A stretch of 64,000 nucleotides of DNA from Chitinophaga sp. CB10 (GCA_001870995.2 MLAV02000003.1:310001-374000); one strand, 5' to 3'. Numbered from the stretch's first letter, positions 7,586 to 16,370 are shown. A program made the numbers and translations. Notes: generated by a model from the letters alone, not told the origin.

Positions 7586-9033
7586 CCTATCGTCGCCCGT
7601 ACCTTACTTCTCTTCTTTCCATACGCATAGTAGATGACCATACCCAGGGCCATCCAGATGATGAGGCGCAGCCAGGTGTCCAGCGGCAGCGAAACCATCA
7701 TGGCCAGGCAGGAAACAATGCCGAGAATTGGCACCACTGGCACCCATGGGGTACGGAATGCCCTTGGCGCATCCGGCATGGTGTACCGCATGATCCATAC
7801 GCCCGCGCATACGATCACGAAGGCCAGGAGCGTGCCTATGCTGGTCATCTCCCCTACTACCTTCAATGGTACAAAGGCGGCAAAAAGGCTGATAAAAATG
7901 CAGAAGAGGATATTGGATTTCCACGGGGTCCGGTAACGGGGATGGATATCGGAAAATATCTTTGGCAGCAACCCGTCTTTGGACATGGCGTAAAACACCC
8001 GGCTCTGGCCCAGCAGGTCCACCAGGATGACGGAAGTGTACCCCACGATGATGGCCAGCAGGATGGCCTGCCCCAGCCAGGTGTACGGCGTATGCGCGAT
8101 AGCGATAGCCACCGGCGCGCCGCTGTCCTTAAATTCCTTATAAGGCGCCAGCCCGGTCATTACATGGGCAAATAATATAAAGAGGATAGTACATATGGCG
8201 AGAGAGCCGAGAATGCCTATAGGCATGTTCCTCCGTGGATTCTTTGTTTCCTGCGCGGCAGTACTGATGATGTCGAAGCCCAGGAAAACGAAAAATACGA
8301 TACCGGCGCCTCTGAAGATTCCCGAAACGCCGAAGTCGCCAAAGTTCCCGGTATTGGCCGGAATGTAAGGCACGTGGTTGGCAGGATTGATATACTTCCA
8401 GCCCAGTGCGATGAAAACCAGTACCACACCCACTTTCAGCGATACTACTATCGCATTCCAGATGGCGGAGCCTTTAGTGCCCCGGATCAGTATGAGCGAC
8501 ATGAAAACTACTACCAGCGCGGCAGGCAGATTCATGATGCCGGACAGCGTTTGCCCGTTATGCGCCACAAATGTTTCAAATGGGGAATGCAGCCATCTTT
8601 CCGGCAGGTAGATGCCGTAGTTGTCCAGGAACTTCACCAGGTAGTTGGACCAGCTGATGGATACGGTAGCCGCGCCAACGGAAAATTCCAGCACAAGGTC
8701 CCACCCGATGATCCAGGCAAACAGCTCTCCCATGGTCGTATAGGCGTAGGTGTAAGCCGAGCCGGCAACGGGTATCATAGACGCAAATTCCGCATAGCAG
8801 AGCCCTGCAAAGGCGCAGCCGATGGCCGCTACTACAAACGACAAGGTTACGGCAGGCCCGGCGTGGTTTGCCGCAGCGATGCCGGTCAGGGAGAACAGGC
8901 CGGCGCCAATGATCACTCCCAGCCCCAGCATGGTGAGCTGAAAGGCGTTGAGCGTACGTTTCAGCGTTTTGGCGCTATCGTCTTCCGATTCTGCCAGCAG
9001 CCATGCCAGCGGCTTTTTGTAGTACTGTTTCAT
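7579..9033 (-). CDS. APC-superfamily amino acid permease
   Basis: A 484-residue integral membrane transporter with about 12 hydrophobic segments. The first contains the APC signature LGVIIGAGLFSLTGIAA. The N-terminal cytoplasmic part MKQYYKKPLAWLLAESEDDS with KRTLNAFQLTMLGLG is typical of the cationic amino acid/YfnA group. It is predicted to import or exchange amino acids across the inner membrane. I chose ATG 9033 rather than the upstream frame opening at 9093, because a full promoter lies at 9068-9098 and its predicted start point falls downstream of 9093. The gene is monocistronic by layout and convergent with the GNAT gene. Confidence 0.92.
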   Translation of the reverse strand: MKQYYKKPLAWLLAESEDDSAKTLKRTLNAFQLTMLGLGVIIGAGLFSLTGIAAANHAGPAVTLSFVVAAIGCAFAGLCYAEFASMIPVAGSAYTYAYTTMGELFAWIIGWDLVLEFSVGAATVSISWSNYLVKFLDNYGIYLPERWLHSPFETFVAHNGQTLSGIMNLPAALVVVFMSLILIRGTKGSAIWNAIVVSLKVGVVLVFIALGWKYINPANHVPYIPANTGNFGDFGVSGIFRGAGIVFFVFLGFDIISTAAQETKNPRRNMPIGILGSLAICTILFILFAHVMTGLAPYKEFKDSGAPVAIAIAHTPYTWLGQAILLAIIVGYTSVILVDLLGQSRVFYAMSKDGLLPKIFSDIHPRYRTPWKSNILFCIFISLFAAFVPLKVVGEMTSIGTLLAFVIVCAGVWIMRYTMPDAPRAFRTPWVPVVPILGIVSCLAMMVSLPLDTWLRLIIWMALGMVIYYAYGKKRSKVRATIGQ

Positions 9034-9067
9034 TATTACCCTACTTGATTTGTGGACTAATTGGCGG

Positions 9068-9098
9068 CAAAGGTAAGGGGCCGTACATAACAAACAAA
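9068..9098 (-). promoter_or_regulatory. Promoter of the amino acid permease gene
   Basis: Reading on the minus strand: TTTG (9098-9095), a 19-bp spacer, then TACCTTTG (9075-9068). This is an exact match to the Bacteroidota -33/-7 consensus. The predicted transcript start near 9064 leaves a leader of about 30 nt before ATG 9033. Confidence 0.85.
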
Positions 9099-9101
9099 AT
9101 A

Positions 9102-9137
9102 AACATCCGTTTGACCGCTGTGGTTCAAACGGATGTT
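9102..9137 (-). terminator. Terminator after the TIM-barrel gene
   Basis: Stem AACATCCGTTTGA (9102-9114) with TCAAACGGATGTT (9125-9137), followed on the minus strand by TTTATTTTG. It separates the isomerase-like gene from the permease promoter immediately downstream. Confidence 0.8.
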
Positions 9138-9171
9138 ATTGGTATTTAATGAGATGGAAATAATAGCGAGG

Positions 9172-10068
9172 TTAGGCGATATCGCAGATATGCACGGCAT
9201 CGCGGAGGGATGCCAGCTTATCGGTGTGTTTGGGAATGAATTCCTGCGCCACATACCCTTTGAAGCCGGTTTCGTAAATGGCTTTCATGATGGCAGGGTA
9301 ATAGAGCTCCTGCGATTCGTCGATCTCATTACGACCCGGCACGCCGCCGGTATGGTAATGGGCGATGTACTGGTGGTGGTCGCGGATATTGCGGATCACA
9401 TCCCCTTCCATGATCTGCATGTGGTAGATGTCGTACAGCAGCTTAAAGTTCTCCGAACCGAGGGATTTGCAGAGCGCTACGCCCCATGCGGTATGATCGC
9501 ACTGGTAATCATGGTGGTCCACTTTACTATTGAGCAGCTCCATCACCAGGGTGACGTTTTTCTTTTCCGCATAACCGATGACGCGTTTCAGTCCTTTGGT
9601 GCAGTTATCGATACCCTGCTGGTCAGTCAGGCCGTTGCGGTTACCGGAAAAGCAGATCAGATTTTTAAAGCCCGCCTTTGCGGTAGCATCGATATATTCC
9701 TTGAAGTAAGCTTCCAGCTTATCGTGGTATTCCGGGTTGTTAAAACCCCGGGTAATTCCCCATTCGGGGCCGTTGCTGGCTACCATGGCGCAGGTAAGCC
9801 CGTGCTTCTTCAATACGTCGAAGTCCTTTGGATTTACCAGGTCAATGGAGGTAATTCCTATTTTTTTTGCAGCCTGGCAGAGTTCATCCAGTGAGATGTC
9901 GTTGTAGCACCATTGGCAAACGGAGTGGTTGATTTTTCCTTTCAGTTTTTCTTCCATAACGTTTTCATGTGCCGATACTCTGTTGGCCAGGGAAGTGATA
10001 CCGGTGGTAGCAACCGCCATGGTGGCTACTTTCTTTATCATATCACGGCGTGAGTTATTCTGTGGCAT
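9172..10068 (-). CDS. Tat-exported TIM-barrel sugar isomerase/epimerase family protein (hydroxypyruvate isomerase-like)
   Basis: A 298-residue protein. The N-terminus NNSRRDMIKKVATMAVATTG is a twin-arginine signal (SRRxMIK) followed by a hydrophobic stretch. The body is a xylose-isomerase-like (AP endonuclease family 2) TIM barrel: SIDLVNPKDFDVLKKHGL, NLICFSGNR, VTLVMELLNSKVDHH, LLYDIYHMQIMEGD, HYHTGGVPGRNE and GYVAQEFIP. These blocks match the hydroxypyruvate isomerase (Hyi) pattern, with Glu/Asp/His residues at the barrel mouth that bind a divalent metal. Export by Tat suggests folding with a metal before transport. The physiological sugar substrate is unknown. Confidence 0.85.
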   Translation of the reverse strand: MPQNNSRRDMIKKVATMAVATTGITSLANRVSAHENVMEEKLKGKINHSVCQWCYNDISLDELCQAAKKIGITSIDLVNPKDFDVLKKHGLTCAMVASNGPEWGITRGFNNPEYHDKLEAYFKEYIDATAKAGFKNLICFSGNRNGLTDQQGIDNCTKGLKRVIGYAEKKNVTLVMELLNSKVDHHDYQCDHTAWGVALCKSLGSENFKLLYDIYHMQIMEGDVIRNIRDHHQYIAHYHTGGVPGRNEIDESQELYYPAIMKAIYETGFKGYVAQEFIPKHTDKLASLRDAVHICDIA

Positions 10069-10179
10069 AATAAGTGTTTAAAATACGATTAAAAATAGGT
10101 GAAATAAACCGTAAATGCAACCGGATTTGTTGCAACCGGAAAAGTTGCCGGCTGAAGCGCTGGAACTGCCTAAAATCCT

Positions 10180-10187
10180 ACCTTTGT
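10180..10187 (+). promoter_or_regulatory. -7 promoter element upstream of the small membrane protein gene
   Basis: TACCTTTG, an exact -7 match, 49 bp before ATG 10236. No TTG at the ideal distance upstream. Confidence 0.55.
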
Positions 10188-10235
10188 TAAAGTTGGTAAG
10201 TAATTTGTTTATGTATTGAAAAGCGGAGGTTGAAT

Positions 10236-10526
10236 ATGGATAAAAAGTACACCCCCAAATTATGGATCTGCGTGGTGCTCGACCTGTTAGGGTGCGCCAG
10301 TTATGCAGTCCCCGTTTTAGGCGAAGTAGCCGATATTGTTTGGGCCCCGGTTGCTGCCATTATTTTCTACCGCCTCTTCGGCGGTACCTTAGGTTCCTTC
10401 GGCAGCATGTTTACCTTTATAGAAGAGCTTTTTCCGGGAACAGATTTCATCCCTACTTTCACATTATCATGGGTGATCAGGCGCATATTTGTGGCACAGG
10501 AGCGCAGCAGTGTGGTTTCAAGGTGA
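10236..10526 (+). CDS. Small two-helix membrane protein, unknown function
   Basis: A 96-residue protein starting MDKKYTPK. The start is ATG 10236 because GGAGG (10225-10229) sits at normal spacing before it; an in-frame TTG lies two codons upstream at 10230. Hydrophobic segments cover about residues 9-29 (LWICVVLDLLGCASYAVPVL) and 33-47 (ADIVWAPVAAIIFYR); the rest is short with an amphipathic C-terminus. The arrangement, with GEVADIVWAPVAA between the helices, is seen in many small uncharacterised Bacteroidota membrane proteins. It ends just before a shared terminator. No partner gene is evident. Confidence 0.7.
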   Translation: MDKKYTPKLWICVVLDLLGCASYAVPVLGEVADIVWAPVAAIIFYRLFGGTLGSFGSMFTFIEELFPGTDFIPTFTLSWVIRRIFVAQERSSVVSR

Positions 10527-10560
10527 CGCTGCCCGCCATTTATGCAGGGTCCTTACATAA

Positions 10561-10595
10561 AACGAGGGTGTATCAAACTCTGATACACCCTCGTT
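10561..10595. terminator. Bidirectional terminator between convergent genes
   Basis: Perfect 15-bp stem AACGAGGGTGTATCA/TGATACACCCTCGTT with loop AACTC, between the small membrane protein gene (+) and the large lipoprotein gene (-). Confidence 0.9.
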
Positions 10596-10609
10596 TCTTA
10601 TTTAGCGTT

Positions 10610-12370
10610 TTATTGCCTGCGCTGTATTTTGAAAGTACCATTAATAGGTAGCTTGCTGGAAGGAACAGTAGTGGAATCATCTACCGTACCGGAAATGGTG
10701 CCTGATAAATATTGACCGGGATTGGCTGTTTGGGTAATTGTAACAGTGATATCACTCCTATAATACCGGTTATTTAACCGTATGCTCTGGGTTATAGGAG
10801 TATGGGCGCCTGCATCCAGGCTGTTGATCTGCCAGAAAATATCATCTGCGAAGCCGCTTTTTCTACTGAAGGAAAACGAATGGATATTATTATAACTACT
10901 TAGGGTGGCAGAATCGGCAATACTGTTCAGCGAGTAGGTTGTACCGGATAAATTCACAGAAATACTGCTAAACTGTACTTCGTCACATGCTGAAAGATTA
11001 ACGTTGTAACTACCGGTGGATACTACGATGTCGCTGGCGGCCTGTTTGGAATTGTCAAGATCCGTAACGATTACGTTAGCAATGACGTCGCCCTGCTGGC
11101 AACGGAGTATGCTCAGTTTATACTTACCATCTTTGATAGTGCCAGCATACCTGATACTGTCAAGCGTTACTACAACTACACCGTTGTTAACCGCTGTGCC
11201 GGCACAGGTATTGACAGTTCCGCTGATATTCGTAAGATCGTTAACGGGTATATTAATCGTAAGTGCGCCTGCATCGGTATCCCTGGTAAACGGCCCTACT
11301 GCCTGACCTTGAAACTCCTGACCACAACGATTTTTCACGGAGAGGGTAAGGGTTTCATTGGTTGGGATCATGCCGGACACCATCCCGTTTATATCCGTAT
11401 TGCCGTAGCCGGTAGAGCCGTTGGGGCGCGTTATCAGTACTTGCGAGTTGGCCAAAGGCGCGCCAAACTGGTCCTTCAGCGCTACTTTGAAGTTCACCAC
11501 CGGGAACTGCGCATCACAATTCCAGAAAGAAAAATGCTTCACCTTACCGATATAACTATCGCCAGATTTTGTCGCGCTGCCTTCTTCTTTCCAGAGGCCA
11601 TCTTTTTCATCAAAATGCCAGAGCGGAATAGTACCGGGTGCAGTGGCCTGTAACGATGCAGGGATGGTCATTTTGATCTCTACTTCTTTAAGCCCGTTCA
11701 GGTGAAGCGCTTCGCCGGTTTCGCTTTGCAGCTCCACGGCCATCATCCCGAAGGACTGGAGGCCCACCTCTTCGTTTTTGTTATTGACGCCACGCAGGTC
11801 GCCGGGGAGCATTTTCCCAAATTCGGGATGTTCGGGATTGATAGGCGCATATATCAGGGATACCGTGCCGGTATAAGGCTGGTTTTTACTATCCAGCACC
11901 ATGCCGGGGCCGAAGGTAAACCGGGCGTTGCTGGCGGTTACTACGCCGCCTTTGCCGGCATCAAAAGCGCCTGCCACCTTTTTGGGCAGCAGCATGATTT
12001 GTACAAACTGGATCTGATTTTTTCCTGTTATCACGATGGTGCGGTTACCACTGAAATAACCGGGTTTATTAACCTTTACCACGGCGGCGGCTTCCGTCAT
12101 TTTCGCATTGGCGATGAGGAAAGCGCCGGCAGCATTTGTAACGGCCCTGCCATCGCCACAGGTAACCATTGCGCCTTGTACCGGGTCATTGTTTTCATCC
12201 ACGATGATCCCCTGTATGCCGGCCTCGGTTTGCCTGGTGGAAATGGGGGAAGGCTGATTGGTTACGGGAGGTTCGGGGTTGAGCGGATAATCGCGCTCAA
12301 TGCTGGTTTTATCACAACCTGAAAGGATAGCCAGGAGGAAAGCCAGGGATAACAGAAAATACTTACTCAT
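10610..12370 (-). CDS. Large surface lipoprotein with carboxypeptidase regulatory-like domains
   Basis: A 586-residue lipoprotein with lipobox LSGC (Cys19), then a Pro-rich linker (about 30-45). A carboxypeptidase regulatory-like fold follows (GIQGIIVDENNDPVQGAMVTCG ... AAGAFLIANA), and then a region with FTFGPGMVLD ... TGTVSLIYAPINPEHPEFGKMLPGDL and KVKHFSFWNCD. By eye this region recalls the extracellular part of CILP/FAM171-type proteins. A further Ig-like/regulatory repeat follows (VALKDQFGAPLANSQVLITRPNG; ISGTVNTCAGTAVNNGVVVV). No catalytic motif is seen, so it probably has a structural or binding role at the outer membrane. A -7 box TACCTTTG lies at 12402-12395. Confidence 0.78.
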   Translation of the reverse strand: MSKYFLLSLAFLLAILSGCDKTSIERDYPLNPEPPVTNQPSPISTRQTEAGIQGIIVDENNDPVQGAMVTCGDGRAVTNAAGAFLIANAKMTEAAAVVKVNKPGYFSGNRTIVITGKNQIQFVQIMLLPKKVAGAFDAGKGGVVTASNARFTFGPGMVLDSKNQPYTGTVSLIYAPINPEHPEFGKMLPGDLRGVNNKNEEVGLQSFGMMAVELQSETGEALHLNGLKEVEIKMTIPASLQATAPGTIPLWHFDEKDGLWKEEGSATKSGDSYIGKVKHFSFWNCDAQFPVVNFKVALKDQFGAPLANSQVLITRPNGSTGYGNTDINGMVSGMIPTNETLTLSVKNRCGQEFQGQAVGPFTRDTDAGALTINIPVNDLTNISGTVNTCAGTAVNNGVVVVTLDSIRYAGTIKDGKYKLSILRCQQGDVIANVIVTDLDNSKQAASDIVVSTGSYNVNLSACDEVQFSSISVNLSGTTYSLNSIADSATLSSYNNIHSFSFSRKSGFADDIFWQINSLDAGAHTPITQSIRLNNRYYRSDITVTITQTANPGQYLSGTISGTVDDSTTVPSSKLPINGTFKIQRRQ

Positions 12371-12394
12371 AGGTTATAGTTGATACTTACCGGG

Positions 12395-12402
12395 CAAAGG
12401 TA
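12395..12402 (-). promoter_or_regulatory. -7 promoter element of the large lipoprotein gene
   Basis: TACCTTTG on the minus strand, 25-32 bp before ATG 12370. The -33 region is poor. Confidence 0.55.
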
Positions 12403-12451
12403 GAATATAAAATATAACTTTATTTCATGATAAGATTGCGGTACAAACCAT

Positions 12452-12483
12452 AAAAAAACCTGTCAGGACTATCCTGACAGGTT
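12452..12483 (-). terminator. Terminator after the beta-barrel gene
   Basis: Stem AACCTGTCAGGA/TCCTGACAGGTT (loop CTA), followed on the minus strand by a T7 run. It ends the GLPGLI/beta-barrel operon. Confidence 0.92.
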
Positions 12484-12511
12484 CGGTAAATATTAGTACT
12501 ACTAAGGCCTT

Positions 12512-15415
12512 TTAGAATCGTCCGCCAGGGCGGAAACCGCCTCCCCCGCCAGGACCCTGGAACATGCGTATGTTGCGCTCCATGCCTCTTTCCATCGTGC
12601 GCTGCCTGTCGCCCCCGCGGTTGTTGGCGCCGCCAAACCTGTTCAGGAAGTAGGTAACGCTCAGCATAAAGTACTGTTGCAGCACATTGGACCGGGTATC
12701 GCGGATGAAGTTATCCGTAACAGAACGGGATATGGAGGCATACTGCCGCAGCAGGTCGAAGCCCTGCAGCTTCACCAGTAATTGTTTTTTAGGGAGGAAA
12801 TATTTGGCCACATTGGCATTCCAGAGCGTAGAGCCGATATTGTTACCATCGGTTAAGCCGGTTGTCATAATGTAGTTAATATCTGATCCTACCATGAAAC
12901 CCAATGGCAGCGTAACATTTACGTCCCCGTTAAGGGTATATTTCAGGTAATTGGCATTGGAAGATTTGGTGAGGGAATAACGGATAATGTTATACGAAAT
13001 ACTACCGCCGGCAGAGAGGTCCAGCCACTCCTTCAGCATATAGTTCACGTTGGCGTTTTGTGACAGCACGAGGGTGTTGCTGAAATTCTTCTGCATATCG
13101 TTAAACGACACGTCTTTATCATAGGAAATGTTGGTTCCGGTATTCATGTTCTGGCCCGGCGTTTTGGACAGCGGGATGGAGTTATGCATACTGGCGTTGA
13201 TGCTGTAATAACCGTTTACGTTTACCGGCATGCTGATCGTTTTACCGGTAACGGAATCATAGCGGTTCGCATTAATGATCTTATTGGTTCCAAAATTGGA
13301 ATTCACCTGCACAAACATGCCTGTGAAATTCTGGAAGTTGAAGGTGTTGTAGTTAACGCTGATCGTGTTGTTGTACGCGGGTTTCAGGTTAGGGTTACCC
13401 TGCTGGATATACAACGCGTCGCTATTATCGGGTACCGGTTGCAGCTGTTGCACCGTAGGCTGCGTGGTGTTACCGTTATAGTTTATTTTCAGGCGTTTGT
13501 TTTTGGAGAAAGTGTAATTGAAATAGGCATTCGGCGCAAAGTTTACGGTACGTTGCGTGATGGTGCTATCTCTCTTTGTCCGGAAGGAATAGGTATTGTT
13601 ATCCAGGTGGTTGAACACCACATCCAAACCGATGCTGTAGTCATACTTGAGCTTCACCGTGCGGATGGCCAGGCCAGCGCTCTGATTGATGGTACTGTTA
13701 TCGAAGATATTACTCAGCGAATCGTTGCGGTGCGTGTATTCATCCTTGACGGCATCATGATCGTAGGTAAAGCGCTCCGCATTGCTCTTGTAATGCGTGA
13801 TGCCGTAGTTTACTTCCAGGTAGTTATCCTTGAATAAAGGCTCTGAATAAGTAGCCTTCAACGACATATTCCTGCTGTTGCTGTTGTTGGTGCTGCGCTG
13901 GTTATAAGCGGAATCCCTGCGGGCGCCATTGTTGTAAAACACCGTGTTGGAAATAACGGTGGATACCTGGTTGTTGGTATTGTCGTTATAACCCAGGTTG
14001 ATACTGAATGCGCGGCCTTTCTTTTTGAAACGTTGCCGGTAGAGGAGTTGCCCGCCGAAGGTGGAAGTGTTGCCCTGCCCTTCGTTACGGGTGATACCAC
14101 TGTTGATCGTGTCTTTATTATTGCTCGCCAGCGTCGTGTAATCGTTGAAAGAGGTGTTGTTGGCATTCGTCAGCGAATACGTGGGCGTAAACACGATGGA
14201 GTGGAATGAGTCGATATTGTATTCCATCCGTACGTTGAAGCGGTTGTTCGCATTCTCTGTATTGGATGCGCTGTTAGTGTACTGGTAGTTGGAATAGCTG
14301 GGCTGAATGTTTTGCTGGGTGGTGCTTTGCAGCACGTTTACCTTGCTGTCGTTAAAGAAATAGCTGCCATTCAGCGTCAGTTTATCCGTATAGGTTTGAT
14401 TGAAGTTGATACCTGCATTCCAGTTGCTGGTAATACCGGCCGGTACGCTGGTGCTGCCGCCCCCGCCGAATCCGCCGCCACCACGGCCGCCGCCCCCGCC
14501 GCCGGCAATTCTCATTCCACCGCGGCCGCCGCCTCCGCCGAAGCTCATCTGGCCTTGTGGGCTGAAGCCGAGGTTGTTCACGTTATTGCCGCCGCCAAGA
14601 ACGGACATTTGCTGGTTTTCCCGGAAGCGGTTGATGTTGGCAGTGAGGCCATAGCGGCTGTCCGTACCATAGCCCGCGGTACCGCGGCCAAATACGCCTT
14701 TGCGTTTATCTTTCTTGATAACGATGTTGATGGCTTTTTCAGTCTGCCCGTCATCGATCTGCGTGAATTCTGCCTGGTCGGATTTTTTATCGATCACCTG
14801 CACTTTATCGATGATATTGGCAGGCAGGTTTTTAGTCGCGAGTTTGGGATCATTGCCAAAGAAGGGCTTACCGTCTACCAGTACTTTGGTAACGGTCTGG
14901 CCTTGTGCGGTAATACCGCCGTCCTTATCTACCACCACGCCGGGTAATTTCTTCAGGAGGTCCTCCACTACTGCGTTTTCCCGGGTTTTAAATGCGTCTG
15001 CATTAAATTCCAGGGTGTCTTTTTTGATAACGATAGGCGGTTTTTCTTCCAGGATTTCTACGCCTTTCAGGTCTACGCCGGTATGTTCCATGGCAAGGTT
15101 GCCAAGGGTAATAAGTTTATTCTCAGGGGTGATGTTGATTGGTTTATAAACTGATTTATAGCCCATGAAGCTCAGGAAGAGGCGATAGGAGCCTTCAGGG
15201 ATGCCGGTAAACTCAAAGTTTCCTTTATCATCAGAAATAGCGGTATTGGCAACGGAGGAGTCTTTAGCATGCAATAGAACGACAGTGGCAGCGGGCAACG
15301 CTTCTTTGGTTGTCTGGTCGGTTAGTTGGCCTTTAATCTTTCCTTGTGACGACTGAGCATGGGCGCCAATGACGCCCAAACTCAATACCAGCAAGATGCT
15401 TAGAAGTTTCTTCAT
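12512..15415 (-). CDS. TonB-dependent-receptor-like outer membrane beta-barrel protein
   Basis: A 967-residue outer-membrane protein with signal peptide (cut near AHA-QSS). The domain order is: a carboxypeptidase regulatory-like domain (about 25-115: GKIKGQLTDQTTKEALPAATV), a plug-like domain (ENAVVEDLLKKLPGVVVDKDG ... VLVDGKPFFGND ... IIDKVQVIDKKS), then a long beta-barrel rich in alternating aromatic strands (OMP_b-brl_3 type). A glycine-rich loop lies at about residues 270-325, and the C-terminus is GGGGFRPGGRF. These proteins resemble TonB-linked receptors but are usually called outer membrane beta-barrel proteins. The ligand is unknown. It is downstream of, and presumably co-expressed with, the GLPGLI-type protein, and opposite a two-component system. 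Confidence 0.88.
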   Translation of the reverse strand: MKKLLSILLVLSLGVIGAHAQSSQGKIKGQLTDQTTKEALPAATVVLLHAKDSSVANTAISDDKGNFEFTGIPEGSYRLFLSFMGYKSVYKPINITPENKLITLGNLAMEHTGVDLKGVEILEEKPPIVIKKDTLEFNADAFKTRENAVVEDLLKKLPGVVVDKDGGITAQGQTVTKVLVDGKPFFGNDPKLATKNLPANIIDKVQVIDKKSDQAEFTQIDDGQTEKAINIVIKKDKRKGVFGRGTAGYGTDSRYGLTANINRFRENQQMSVLGGGNNVNNLGFSPQGQMSFGGGGGRGGMRIAGGGGGGRGGGGFGGGGSTSVPAGITSNWNAGINFNQTYTDKLTLNGSYFFNDSKVNVLQSTTQQNIQPSYSNYQYTNSASNTENANNRFNVRMEYNIDSFHSIVFTPTYSLTNANNTSFNDYTTLASNNKDTINSGITRNEGQGNTSTFGGQLLYRQRFKKKGRAFSINLGYNDNTNNQVSTVISNTVFYNNGARRDSAYNQRSTNNSNSRNMSLKATYSEPLFKDNYLEVNYGITHYKSNAERFTYDHDAVKDEYTHRNDSLSNIFDNSTINQSAGLAIRTVKLKYDYSIGLDVVFNHLDNNTYSFRTKRDSTITQRTVNFAPNAYFNYTFSKNKRLKINYNGNTTQPTVQQLQPVPDNSDALYIQQGNPNLKPAYNNTISVNYNTFNFQNFTGMFVQVNSNFGTNKIINANRYDSVTGKTISMPVNVNGYYSINASMHNSIPLSKTPGQNMNTGTNISYDKDVSFNDMQKNFSNTLVLSQNANVNYMLKEWLDLSAGGSISYNIIRYSLTKSSNANYLKYTLNGDVNVTLPLGFMVGSDINYIMTTGLTDGNNIGSTLWNANVAKYFLPKKQLLVKLQGFDLLRQYASISRSVTDNFIRDTRSNVLQQYFMLSVTYFLNRFGGANNRGGDRQRTMERGMERNIRMFQGPGGGGGFRPGGRF
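14446..14565. repeat. Glycine-rich low-complexity tract within the beta-barrel gene
   Basis: On the minus strand this encodes runs such as FGGGGGRGGMRIAGG and RGGGGFGGGGS. The DNA is very GC-rich (GCC/CCG runs on the plus strand). Similar Gly/Arg/Phe-rich sequence is found in the adjacent GLPGLI protein. Confidence 0.8.
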
Positions 15416-15455
15416 ATAGTGAATAGCAGGAAAGTTGGAAAGTTATTAATGTTTT

Positions 15456-16286
15456 TTAGTTCTGTTGTTGCCGCTTACGTAATTTTTCCATCTCTGCCCT
15501 GCGTATATCTCTCAATTCTTCGGGGGTTACTTTCTGTGCATCAGCGGGCACGGAAAGATCAGTATCCGTAACGGGTTTCAGGGAAATCTTCTTTGCGGTG
15601 AACGAACGGGAACTACTCTCTGCGGATAATACCACAGCATTGCTATCAGGCAGCAGGCCATTAATTGGCGAATAGCTGAAAGGCAATTCTGTAGTGTACC
15701 ACACTGTATATGTTTCATCTTTCAGCTTAACAGTGGCCTTTTTGCAGGTATAGCCAGCGATCTTTTTAGTTTTATCACTGCGCTCTGCATTTGGGGCAAT
15801 CACATAGTCTTCCTCTGATAGATACGTTTTCTTTTCGTCTCCGGATGTCGAAAACAGCGTTTCGTACTTTTTATTTTTAAGATCTACGAGCTGGCCGCCA
15901 CCAAATCCCCTTTGCGGGCCAAATCCGCCAAACCCACCAGGTCCACCGCCCGGCCTGCCCTGGCCGCCTGCGCCATCCGGGCGCTGCCAGCGTTGCCGTG
16001 CCGTATCGCCGTCCGGGTTCCTTCTGCCGCCGAAGCCCTGGCCGCCAAAATCCGGCCGGTCGGTGGTCAGTTTGCCTATCCCGTTATTGAAAGTGAAATG
16101 CTGCTGCAGGGTGATGACATTGGGAATATCGCCTCCTTCCCCATTGCCGCCCTGGAAGCGGGCCATACGGGCGGGGTCTATCCGTTGGGTGACTTCATAG
16201 TCTATAACGCCTGATTGTTGTGCAAACAGGGCGGAGGAAACCGGCAGCATGGCGGCTGCCATAATCAGTCGGGGTATCAGATTCAT
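15456..16286 (-). CDS. GLPGLI family secreted protein
   Basis: A 276-residue exported protein (signal peptide MNLIPRLIMAAAMLPVSSAL, cut near FAQ). The body matches the GLPGLI family seen next to outer-membrane beta-barrel proteins in Bacteroidota: GVIDYEVTQRID near the start, KKIAGYTCKKATVKLKDETYTVWYTTELPFSYSP and INGLLPDSNAVVLSAES. The last segment occupies the position of the family's namesake motif but is not the exact GLPGLI string. A Gly/Arg/Phe/Gln-rich insert (about residues 80-135) interrupts the middle. Periplasmic or outer-membrane location is likely; function unknown. The stop is 40 bp before the beta-barrel start, so the two form an operon. Confidence 0.83.
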   Translation of the reverse strand: MNLIPRLIMAAAMLPVSSALFAQQSGVIDYEVTQRIDPARMARFQGGNGEGGDIPNVITLQQHFTFNNGIGKLTTDRPDFGGQGFGGRRNPDGDTARQRWQRPDGAGGQGRPGGGPGGFGGFGPQRGFGGGQLVDLKNKKYETLFSTSGDEKKTYLSEEDYVIAPNAERSDKTKKIAGYTCKKATVKLKDETYTVWYTTELPFSYSPINGLLPDSNAVVLSAESSSRSFTAKKISLKPVTDTDLSVPADAQKVTPEELRDIRRAEMEKLRKRQQQN

Positions 16287-16335
16287 AATCGCTAATTTTT
16301 ATATGCAAAAATCTTCATTCATCCAGTGATTAAGC

Positions 16336-16370
16336 GTTAAAAAGCATTATTTACTGTTAATTATTGTTAA
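16336..16370. promoter_or_regulatory. Candidate response-regulator operator: three phased GTTAA elements
   Basis: GTTAA occurs at 16336, 16356 and 16366, that is on a 10-bp phase (one helical turn), between the divergent GLPGLI/beta-barrel and kinase/regulator operons. OmpR/PhoB-type regulators bind tandem direct repeats about 10-11 bp apart, so this is a plausible site for the regulator encoded at 17894-18577. A near-match -7 box for the GLPGLI gene (GATTTTTG, minus strand) is at 16306-16313. Confidence 0.45.

Noticed and set aside
9034..9093. A longer amino acid permease starting at 9093.
   Set aside because: A complete consensus promoter covers 9068-9098, so the transcript should begin downstream of that start.
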